Origin: Morinoia aosen | Taxonomy: Eukaryota; Arthropoda; Malacostraca; Amphipoda; Talitridae | Length of the DNA stretch: 64,000 nucleotides | Direction of reading: 5' to 3' | NCBI GenBank assembly: GCA_030386875.1 | Contig: CM059575.1 | Location: 41,756,859 to 41,820,858 of the forward strand | In this document: positions 24,643 through 35,625 of the stretch, in pieces | How positions within the stretch are numbered: the first letter of the stretch is position 1 | Layout of the letters: every line of letters begins with the position of its first letter | Position numbers and translations under genes: made by a program | Notes under the pieces: model-generated | Told to the model about the DNA's origin: nothing | The model's database searches: none | The model's input: only the letters and a program-made list of their open reading frames with translations

Positions 24643-27600
24643 TTGGGGCGCAGCGGCGGTGCGTCGGGACCTGGCGCAGCGGCCCATTGGGGCGCAGCGG
24701 CGGTGCGTCGGGACCTGGCGCAGCGGCCCATTGGGGCGCAGCGGCGGTGCGTCGGGACCTGGCGCAGCGGCCCATTGGGGCGCAGCGGCGGTGCGTCGGG
24801 ACCTGGCGCAGCGGCCCATTGGGGCGCAGCGGCGGTGCGTCGGGACCTGGCGCAGCGGCCCATTGGGCGCAGCGGCGGTGCGTCGGGACCTGGCGCAGCG
24901 GCCCATTGGGGCGCAGCGGCGGTGCGTCGGGACCTGGCGCAGCGGCCCATTGGGCGCAGCGGCGGTGCGTCGGGACCTGGCGCAGCGGCCCATTGGGCGC
25001 AGCGGCGGTGCGTCGGGACCTGGCGCAGCGGCCCATTGGGGCGCAGCGGCGGTGCGTCGGGACCTGGCGCAGCGGCCCATTGGGCGCAGCGGCGGTGCGT
25101 CGGGACCTGGCGCAGCGGCCCATTGGGCGCAGCGGCGGTGCGTCGGGACCTGGCGCAGCGGCCCATTGGGCGCAGCGGCGGTGCGTCGGGACCTGGCGCA
25201 GCGGCCCATTGGGGCGCAGCAGAGGTGCGTCGGGACCTGGCGCAGCGGCCCATTGGGGCGCAGCGGCGGTGCGTCGGGACCTGGCGCAGCGGCCCATTGG
25301 GCGCAGCGGCGGTGCGTTGGGACCTGGCGCAGCGGCCCATTGGGGCGCAGCGGCGGTGCGTCGGGACCTGGCGCAGCGGCCCATTGGGCGCAGCGGCGGT
25401 GCGTCGGGACCTGGCGCAGCGGCCCATTGGGCGCAGCGGCGGTGCGTCGGGACCTGGCGCAGCGGCCCATTGGGCGCAGCGGCGGTGCGTCGGGACCTGG
25501 CGCAGCGGCCCATTGGGGCGCAGCAGAGGTGCGTCGGGACCTGGCGCAGCGGCCCATTGGGGCGCAGCGGAGGTGCGTCGGGACCTGGCGCAGCGGCCCA
25601 TTGGGGCGCAGCAGAGGTGCGTCGGGACCTGGCGCAGCGGCCCATTGGGGCGCAGCAGAGGTGCGTCGGGACCTGGCGCAGCGGCCCATTGGGGCGCAGC
25701 AGAGGTGCGTCGGGACCTGGCGCAGCGGCCCATTGGGGCGCAGCGGAGGTGCGTCGGGACCTGGCGCAGCGGCCCATTGGGGCGCAGCAGAGGTGCGTCG
25801 GGACCTGGCGCAGCGGCCCATTGGGGCGCAGCGGCGGTGCGTCGGGACCTGGCGCAGCGGCCCATTGGGGCGCAGCGGCGGTGCGTCGGGACCTGGCGCA
25901 GCGGCCCATTGGGGCGCAGCGGCGGTGCGTCGGGACCTGGCGCAGCGGCCCATTGGGGCGCAGCGGCGGTGCGTCGGGACCTGGCGCAGCGGCCCATTGG
26001 GGCGCAGCAGAGGTGCGTCGGGACCTGGCGCAGCGGCCCATTGGGGCGCAGCGGAGGTGCGTCGGGACCTGGCGCAGCGGCCCAGTGGGGCGCAGCGGAG
26101 GTGCGTCGGGCCCTAGCGCAGCGGCCCATTGGGGCGCAGCGGCCCATTGGGGCGCAGCGGAGGTGCGTCGGGACCTGGCGCAGCGGCCCATTGGGGCGCA
26201 GCGGAGGTGCGTCGGGCCCTGGCGCAGCGGCCCATTGGGGCGCAGCGGCGGTGCGTCGGGCCCTGGCGCAGCGGCCCATTGGGGCGCAGCGGAGGTGCGT
26301 CGGGACCTGGCGCAGCGGCCCATTGGGGCGCAGCGGCGGTGCGTCGGGACCTGGCGCAGCGGCCCATTGGGGCGCAGCGGCGGTGCGTCGGGACCTGGCG
26401 CAGCGGCCCAATGGGGCGCAGCGGAGGTGCGTCGGGCCCTGGCGCAGCGGCCCATTGGGGCGCAGCGGCGGTGCGTCGGGACCTGGCGCAGCGGCCCATT
26501 GGGGCGCAGCGGAGGTGCGTCGGGACCTGGCGCAGCGGCCCATTGGGGCGCAGCGGCCCATTGGGGCGCAGCGGCGGTGCGTCGGGACCTGGCGCAGCGG
26601 CCCATTGGGGCGCAGCGGCCCGTTGGGGCGCAGCGGCCCGTTGGGGCGCAGCGGCGGTGCGTCGGGACCTGGCGCAGCGGCCCATTGGGGCGCAGCGGCG
26701 GTGCGTCGGGACCTGGCGCAGCGGCCCATTGGGGCGCAGCGGAGGTGCGTCGGGACCTGGCGCAGCGGCCCATTGGGGCGCAGCGGCGGTGCGTCGGGAC
26801 CTGGCGCGGCGGCCCATTGGGGCGCAGCGGGGGGTGCGTCGGGACCTGGCGCAGCGGCCCGTTGGGGCGCAGCGGAGGTGCGTCGGGACCTGGCGCAGCG
26901 GCCCATTGGGGCGCAGCGGCGGTGCGTCGGGACCTGGCGCAGCGGCCCATTGGGGCGCAGCGGCGGTGCGTCGGGACCTGGCGCAGCGGCCCATTGGGGC
27001 GCAGCGGTCGTGCGTCGGGACCTGGCGCAGCGGCCCATTGGGGCGCAGCGGCGGTGCGTCGGGACCTGGCGCAGCGGCCCATTGGGGCGCAGCGGCGGTG
27101 CGTCGGGACCTGGCGCAGCGGCCCATTGGGGCGCAGCGGAGGTGCGTCGGGACCTGGCGCAGCGGCCCATTGGGGCGCAGCGGCGGTGCGTCGGGACCGG
27201 GCGCAGCGGCCCATTGGGGCGCAGCGGCGGTGCGTCGGGACCTGGCGCAGCGGCCCATTGGGGCGCAGCGGAGGTGCGTCGGGACCTGGCGCAGCGGCCC
27301 ATTGGGGCGCAGCGGAGGTGCGTCGGGACCTGGCGCAGCGGCCCAGTGGGGCGCAGCGGAGGGGCGTCGGGCCCTGGCGCAGCGGCCCAGTGAGGCGCAG
27401 CGGCGGTGCGTCGGGCCCTGGCGCAGCGGCCCAGTGGGGCGCAGCGGAGGTGCGTCGGGACCTGGCGCAGCGGCCCATTGGGGCGCAGCGGAGGTGCGTC
27501 GGGACCTGGCGCAGCGGCCCAGTGGGGCGCAGCGGCGGTGCGTCGGGATCTGGCGCAGCGGCCCATTGGGGCGCAGCGGCGGTGCGTCGGGACCTGGCGC

Positions 27601-27890
27601 AGCGGCCCAGTGGGGCGCAGCGGCGGTGCGTCGGGACCTGGCGCAGCAGCCCATTGGGGCGCAGCGGAGGTGCGTCGGGCCCTGGCGCAGCGGCCCAGTG
27701 GGTCGCAGCGGAAGTGCGTTGGGCCCTGGCGCAGCGGCCCATTAATTGGGGCGCAGCGGAGGTGCGTCGGGACATGGCGCAGCGGCCCATTGGGGCGCAG
27801 CGGTTGTGCGTCGGGACCTGGCGCAGCTGCCCGTTGGGGCGCAGCGGAGGTGCGTCGGGACCTGGCGCAGCGGCCCATTGGGGCGAGCAA
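24643..27890. repeat. GC-rich 43/44-bp minisatellite, about 74 copies
   Basis: Each unit contains GGCGCAGCGG twice, with GTGCGTCGGGACC between the copies and CCCATTGG at the end. Units of 43 bp (one G fewer) are confined to about 24,860-25,500; later units are 44 bp. Variants GCAGAGG, GCGGAGG and GCGGCGG, and CAGTGG versus CATTGG, cluster locally. Shortened 18-bp units near 26,126-26,160, 26,540-26,570 and 26,600-26,650 look like deletions between the internal GCGCAGCGG copies. The unit lacks stop codons, so frames above 900 codons run on both strands with a 44-residue period. These are not credible genes. Confidence 0.95.
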
Positions 27891-28551
27891 CATTATAGTG
27901 GATGTGTGCATGCACGGAGTGGATAACCCAAGTTCAGGTTGTACTTGCGCTGTCCTCCTATGCTCAACAACATTTATTGTACACAAAATATACGATATAC
28001 TGATGTCCGCAATAACTCAATACCAATAGATTTTCGTGACTTACTATAATTGGAAGGCAGATATGCAGAGTGTCCTAACCCACAAATCAGAGGTCAAAAC
28101 TGTAGAATGGATTAAGTGATAATTTCAGCTCATATCGATGTAGGTGTCTTTCAGGCAGAGTGGCCTAGTTCCTAGTTCAGTTCCTAGTTAGTAACTTGGC
28201 TAGGAAAAACCAGGTTGGCAACCCTGCGATGAAAACCACGCCTCTAACTTGAGTGTCCTAAAGTTCAGGGTTTAGTACTCGTACATTAGGACACTCTGCA
28301 TGTTTACCCTCCAAATCTTCGATTATATATAGTGGCCAGAACAGGAAGGGATATACTGGAAATACATGAGCAAATTTTGATTCCAAGCCCCGTGCAATTC
28401 ATTATAACAAGCGAAGATTTGAGGATTTCAGTTAAACAAATGACGAAAGTTTGCTGAGAAACAATAGGGGAATATTTGGTTGTAACTTACAATTACACCA
28501 CGTGATAGTCTGGGCAGTGTGGCGTGTGGTGAGGTGTGCTTGTCACATGCT
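27891..28551. other. Spacer between the 44-bp and 22-bp arrays
   Basis: About 650 bp of AT-rich sequence, of which 28,049-28,313 is the possible MITE. The rest has no recognisable feature. Near 28,170-28,200 CCTAGTTCAGTTCCTAGTTAG forms a small direct repeat. Confidence 0.5.
28049..28313. mobile_element. Possible MITE with ~28-bp inverted ends
   Basis: ATGCAGAGTGTCCTAA at 28,062-28,077 has a perfect reverse complement at 28,285-28,300. The similarity extends outward imperfectly (TTGGAAGG on the left, CCCTCCAA on the right). The interior of about 265 bp is non-coding. No convincing target-site duplication is visible. It occupies most of the spacer between the 44-bp and 22-bp arrays. Confidence 0.5.
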
Positions 28552-31500
28552 GCAAGGAGGCTGCGTCACACACTGCAGGAGGCTGCGTCACACACTGCAG
28601 GAGGCTGCGTCACACACTGCAAGAGGCGGCATCGTCACACACTGCAGGAGGCTGCGTCACACACTGCAAGAGGCGGCATCGTCACACACTGCTGGAGACT
28701 GCGTCACACACTGCAGGAGGCAGCGTCACACACTGCAGGAGGCTGCGTCACACACTGCAGGACACAGCACAAAACACTGCAGGACACAGCACCGCACACT
28801 GTATAGGAGGCTGCGTCACACACTGCAGGAGGCAGCGTCACACACTGCAGGAGGCTGCGTCACACACTGCAGGACACAGCACCACACACTGCAGGAGGCA
28901 GCGTCACACACTGCAGGAGGCTGCGTCACACACTGCAGGAGGGTGCGTCACACACACTGCAGGACACAGCACCACACACTGCAGAAGGGTGCGTCACACA
29001 CACTGCAGTACACAGCACCACACACTGCAAGACACAGCACCACACACTGCAGGAGGCTGCGTCACACACTGCAGGACACAGCACCACACACTGCAGGACA
29101 CAGCACCACACATCCCAGGAGGCTGCGTCACACATTGCAGGACACAGCACCACTCACTGCAGGAGGGTGCGTCACACACACTGCAGGACACAGCACCACA
29201 CACTGCAAGACACAGCACCACTCACTGCAGGAGGGTGCGTCACACACATTGCAGGACACAGCACCACACACTGCAAGACACAGCACCACTCACTGCAGGA
29301 GGGTGCGTCACACACACTGCAGGACACAGCACCACACACTGCAAGACACAGCACCACACACTGCAGGAGGCTGCGTCACACTGCAGGACACAGCAACACA
29401 CACTGCAGGACACAGCACCACACACTGCAGGAGGCTGCGTCACACACTGCAGGACACAGCACCACACACTGCAGGACACAGCACCACACACTGCAGGAAG
29501 CTGCGTCACACACTGCAGGACACAGCACCACACACTGCAGGACACAGCACCACACACTGCAGGAGGCTGCGTCACACACTGCAGGACACAGCACCACACA
29601 CTGCAGGACACAGCACCACACACTGCAGGAGGCTGCGTCACACACTGCAGGACACAGCACAACACACTGCAGGAGGCTGCGTCACACACTGCAGGACACA
29701 GCATAACACACTGCAGGAGACAGCAACACACACTACAGGAGGCTGCGTCACACACTGCAGGAGGCTGCGTCACACACACTGCAGGAGGCTGCGTCACACA
29801 CTGTAGGAGGCTGCGTCACACACTGTAGGAGGCTGCGTCACACACTGCAGGACACAGCACCAAACACTGCAGGACACAGCACCGCACACTGTAGGAGGCT
29901 GCGTCAAACACTGCAGGACACAGCACCAAACACTGCAGGACACAGCACCGCACACTGTAGGAGGCTGCGTCACACACTGCACGACACAGCACCACACACT
30001 GCAGGAGGCAGCGTCACACACTGCAGGAGGCTGCGTCACACACACTGCAGGACACAACACCACACACTGCAGGACACAGCACCACACACTGCAGGACACA
30101 GCATCCCACACTGCAGGACACAGCACCACACACTGCAGGACACAGCACCCCACACTGCAGGACACAGCACCACATACTGCAGGACACAGCACCACACACT
30201 GCTTGAGGCTGCGTCACACACTGCAGGACACAGCACCCCACACTGCAGGACACAGCACCACATACTGCAGGACACAGCACCCCACACTGCAGGACACAGC
30301 ACCCCACACTGCAGGACACAGCACCACACACTGCAGGACACAGCACCACACACTGAAGGACACAGCACCACACACTGCAGGACACAGCACCACACACTGC
30401 AAGAGGCTGCGTCACACACTGCAGGACACAGCACCACACACTGCAGGACACAGCACCACACACTGTAGGAGGCTGCGTAACACACTGCAGGACACAGCAC
30501 CACACACTGTAGGAGGCTGCGTCACACACTGCAGGACACAGCACCACACACTGCAGGAGGCTGCGTCACGCACTGCAGGACACAGCACCACACACTGCAG
30601 GACACAGCACCACACACTGCAGGACACAGCACCACACACTGCAGGAGGCAGCGTCACACACTGCAGGACACAGCACCACACACTGCTGGAGGCTGCGTCA
30701 CACACTGCAGGACACAGCACCACACACTGCAGGAGGCTGCGTGACACACTGCAGGACACAGCACCACACACTGCAGGACACAGCACCACACACTGCAGGA
30801 GGCTGCGTCACACACTGTGGGACACAGCACCACACACTGCAGGACACAGCACCACACACTGCAGGAGGCTGCGTCACACACTGCAGGACACAGCACCACA
30901 CACTGCAGGACACAGCACCACACACTGCAGGAGGCTGCGTCACACACTGCAGGACACAGCACCACACACTGCAGGAGGCTGCGTCACACACTGCAGGACA
31001 CCGCACCGCACACTGCAGAAGGCTGCGTCACACACTGCAGGACACAGCACCACACACTGCAGGACACAGCACCACACACTGCAGGAGGCTGCGTCACACA
31101 CTGCAGGACACAGCACCACACACCGAAGGACACAGCACCACACACTGCAAGAGGCTGCGTCACACACTGCAGGACACAGCACCACACACTGCTGGAGGCT
31201 GCGTCACGCACTGCAGGACACAGCACCACACACTGCAGGACACAGCACCACACACTGAAGGAGGCTGCGTCACACACTGCAGGACACAGCACCACACACT
31301 GCAGGAGGCTGCGTCACACACTGCAGGACACAGCACCACACACTGCAGGACACAGCACCACACACTGCAGGAGGCTGCGTAACACACTGCAGGACACAGC
31401 ACCACACACTGCACGAGGCTGCGTCACACACTGCAGGACACAGCACCACACACTGCAGGAGGCTGCGTCACACACTGCAGGACACAGCACCACACACTGC

Positions 31501-34500
31501 AGGACACAGCACCACACACTGCAGGAGGCTGCGTCACACACTGCAGGACACAGCACCACACACCGAAGGACACAGCACCACACACTGCTGGAGGCTGCGT
31601 CACGCACTGCAGGACACAGCACCACACACTGCAGGACACAGCACCACACACTGAAGGAGGCTGCGTCACACACTGCAGGACACAGCACCACACACTGCAG
31701 GAGGCTGCGTCACACACTGCAGGACACAGCACCACCCACTGCAGGACACAGCACCACACACTGCAGGAGGCTGCGTCACACACTGCAGGACACAGCACCA
31801 CACACTGCACGAGGCTGCGTCACACACTGCAGGACACAGCACCACACACTGCAGGAGGCTGCGTCACACACTGCAGGAGACGGCAGCGTCACACACTGAC
31901 GGAGGCTGCGTCACACACTGCAGGAGGCGGCAGCGTCACACACTGCAGGAGGCTGCGTCACACACTGCAGGAGGCTGCGTCACACACTGCAGGAGACGGC
32001 AGCGTCACACACTGACGGAGGCTGCGTCACACACTGCTGGAGACTGCGTCACACACTGCAGGAGGCTGCGTCACACACTGCTGGAGACTGCGTCACACAC
32101 TGCAGGAGGCAGCGTCACACACTGCAGGAGGCTGCGTCACACACTGCAGGACACAGCACAAAACACTGCAGGACACAGCACCGCACACTGTATAGAAGGC
32201 TGCGTCACACACTGCAGGAGGCAGCGTCACACACTGCAGGAGGCTGCGTCACACACTGCAGGACACAGCACCACACACTGCAGGAGGCAGCGTCACACAC
32301 TGCAGGAGGCTGCGTCACACACTGCAGGAGGGTGCGTCACACACACTGCAGGACACAGCACCACACACTGCAGAAGGGTGCGTCACACACACTGCAGTAC
32401 ACAGCACCACACACTGCAAGACACAGCACCACACACTGCAGGAGGCTGCGTCACACACTGCAGGACACAGCACCACACACTGCAGGACACAGCACCACAC
32501 ATCCCAGGAGGCTGCGTCACACACTGCAGGACACAGCACCACTCACTGCAGGAGGGTGCGTCACACACACTGCAGGACAGAGCACCACACACTGCAAGAC
32601 ACAGCACCACTCACTGCAGGAGGGTGCGTCACACACATTGCAGGACACAGCACCACACACTGCAAGACACAGCACCACTCACTGCAGGAGGGTGCGTCAC
32701 ACACACTGCAGGACACAGCACCACACACTGCAAGACACAGCACCACACACTGCAGGAGGCTGCGTCACACTGCAGGACACAGCACCACACACTGCAGGAC
32801 ACAGCACCACACACTGCAGGAGGCTGCGTCACACACTGCAGGACACAGCACCACACACTGCGGGACACAGCACCACACACTGCAGGAAGCTGCGTCACAC
32901 ACTGCAGGACACAGCACCACACACTGCAGGACACAGCACCACACACTGCAGGAGGCTGCGTCACACACTGCAGGACACAGCACCACACACTGCAGGACAC
33001 AGCACCACACACTGCAGGAGGCTGCGTCACACACTGCAGGACACAGCACAACACACTGCAGGAGGCTGCGTCACACACTGCAGGACACAGCATAACACAC
33101 TGCAGGAGACAGCAACACACACTGCAGGAGGCTGCGTCACACACTGCAGGAGGCTGCGTCACACACACTGCAGGAGGCTGCGTCACACACTGTAGGAGGC
33201 TGCGTCACACACTGTAGGAGGCTGCGTCACACACTGCAGGACACAGCACCAAACACTGCAGGACACAGCACCGCACACTGTAGGAGGCTGCGTCAAACAC
33301 TGCAGGACACAGCACCAAACACTGCAGGACACAGCACCGCACACTGTAGGAGGCTGCGTCACACACTGCAGGACACAGCACCACACACTGCAGGAGGCAG
33401 CGTCACACACTGCAGGAGGCTGCGTCACACACACTGCAGGACACAACACCACACACTGCAGGACACAGCACCACGCACTGCAGGACACAGCATCCCACAC
33501 TGCAGGACACAGCACCACACACTGCAGGACACAGCACCCCACACTGCAGGACACAGCACCACATACTGCAGGACACAGCACCACACACTGCTTGAGGCTG
33601 CGTCACACACTGCAGGACACAGCACCCCACACTGCAGGACACAGCACCACATACTGCAGGACACAGCACCCCACACTGCAGGACACAGCACCACATACTG
33701 CAGGACACAGCACCACACACTGCAGGAGGCTGCGTCACACACACTGCAGGACACAGCACCCCACACTGCAGGACACAGCTCCCCACACTGCAGGACACAG
33801 CACCACACACTGCAGGACACAGCACCACACACTGCAGGACACAGCACCACACACTGCAGGACACAGCACCACACACTGCAAGAGGCTGCGTCACACACTG
33901 CAGGACACAGCACCACACACTGCAGGACACAGCACCACACACTGTAGGAGGCTGCGTAACACACTGCAGGACACAGCACCACACACTGTAGGAGGCTGCG
34001 TCACACACTGCAGGACACAGCACCACACACTGCAGGACACAGCACCACACACTGCAGGAGGCAGCGTCACACACTGCAGGACACAGCACCACACACTGCT
34101 GGAGGCTGCGTCACACACTGCAGGACACAGCACCACACACTGCAGGACACAGCACCACACACTGCAGGAGGCTGCGTCACACACTGTGGGACACAGCACC
34201 ACACACTGCACGACACAGCACCACACACTGCAGGAGGCTGCGTCACACACTGCAGGACACAGCACCACACACTGCAGGACACAGCACCACACCCTGCAGG
34301 AGGCTGCGTCACACACTGCAGGACACAGCACCACACACTGCAGGAGGCTGCGTCACACACTGCAGGACACCGCACCGCACACTGCAGAAGGCTGCGTCAC
34401 ACACTGCAGGACACAGCACCACACACTGCAGGACACAGCACCACACACTGCAGGAGGCTGCGTCACACACTGCAGGACACAGCACCACACACCGAAGGAC

Positions 34501-35426
34501 ACAGCACCACACACTGCAAGAGGCTGCGTCACACACTGCAGGACACAGCACCACACACTGCTGGAGGCTGCGTCACGCACTGCAGGTCACAGCACCACAC
34601 ACTGCAGGACACAGCACCACACACTGAAGGAGGCTGCGTCACACTCTGCAGGACACAGCACCACACACTGCAGGAGGCTGCGTCACACACTGCAGGACAC
34701 AGCACCACACACTGCAGGACACAGCACCACACACTGCAGGAGGCTTCGTCACACACTGCATGACACAGCACCACACACTGCAGGACACAGCGCCGCACAC
34801 TGCAGGAGGCCGCGTCACACACTGCAGGACACAGCACCACACACTGCAGGACACAGCACCACACACTGCAGGAAGCTGCGTCACACACTGCAGGACACAG
34901 CACCACACACTGCAGGACACAGCACCACACACTGCAGGAAGCTGCGTCACACACTGCAGGACACAGCACCACACACTGCAGGACACAGCACCACACACTG
35001 CAGGAGGCTGCGTCACACACTGCATGACACAGCACCACACACTGCAGGACACAGCGCCGCACACTGCAGGAGGCCGCGTCACACACTGCAGGACACAGCA
35101 CCACACACTGCAGGAGGCTGCGTCACACTCTGCAGGACACAGCACCACACACTGCAGGACACAGCACCACACACTGTTGGAGGCTGCGTCACACACTGCA
35201 GGACACAGCACCACACACTGCAGGAGGCTGCGTCACACACTGTAGGTGGCTGCGTCGCACACTGCAGGACACAGCACCCCACACTGCAGGAGGGTGCGTC
35301 ACACACTGCAGGAGGCTGCGTCACACACTGCAGGAGGCTGCGTCACACACTGCAGGACACAGCACCACACTTCAGGACACAGCACCACAGGCTGCAGGAG
35401 GCTGCGTCACACACTGCAGGACACAT
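28552..35426. repeat. 22-bp minisatellite, first segment (about 310 units)
   Basis: Two main unit types share the end CACACACTGCAGG. Type A has GGCTGCGTCACACACTGCAG and type B has CAGCACCACACACTGCAGG. Minor variants (GGCAGCG, CTGTAGG, CTGGAGG, CTGAAGG, extra CA) act as markers. They show that the block from about 28,690 recurs head-to-tail from about 32,079, 3,389 bases later, with only point differences and whole-unit indels. Many stop-free frames result from the unit composition; none is a credible gene. The array is interrupted at 35,426 by retrotransposon element 1 and resumes at 39,473. Confidence 0.95.
28690..34640. repeat. Higher-order duplication within the 22-bp array
   Basis: Rare variants recur at a constant spacing of 3,389 bases: CACACATCCCAGG (29,110 and 32,499), CACACACATTGCAGG (29,236 and 32,625) and CACTGTATAG (28,798 and 32,187). 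Further right the spacing drifts to about 3,479 and then 3,369, which corresponds to gain or loss of whole 22-bp units. Two tandem blocks of about 3.4 kb are therefore present. A smaller nested duplication links about 31,190-31,260 to 31,590-31,660. Confidence 0.85.
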
Positions 35427-35444
35427 TCCTGAGATTCCTGAGAT
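35427..35444 (-). repeat. 3' tail repeat of element 1
   Basis: TCCTGAGATTCCTGAGATA is two copies of a 9-bp ATTCCTGAG-type unit (CTCAGGAAT in the sense of the element) exactly at the 3' end. Short tandem 3' tails instead of poly(A) are typical of CR1/L2-group elements. Confidence 0.75.
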
Positions 35445-35625
35445 ATAGTTTGGAGCACAGCTCCAGGCCACGATGAGTCGCCGCCTCACGACGCCGCCAA
35501 CCTCCCCGCAGCGACGGAGCCCCAGGTCCTCAGCAAAGGGAGCCAGTAGCTCCACCACCGCCGAGGCAGGCCACGACGCCTCCAGAACGAGCGGCGTCAG
35601 CCCTCCTTCCTTTGCCGGGGCAAGG

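Noticed and set aside
24582..27926. Open frames of 900-1,127 codons on both strands
   Set aside because: They are produced by the stop-free 44-bp unit. Several overlapping frames on both strands are equally open, none has unique domains, and 43-bp units shift phase.
28451..35448. Long His/Thr-rich (plus) and Cys/Val-rich (minus) frames in the 22-bp array
   Set aside because: They come from translation of tandem repeats; the same peptides appear in many frames and start at arbitrary alternative codons.
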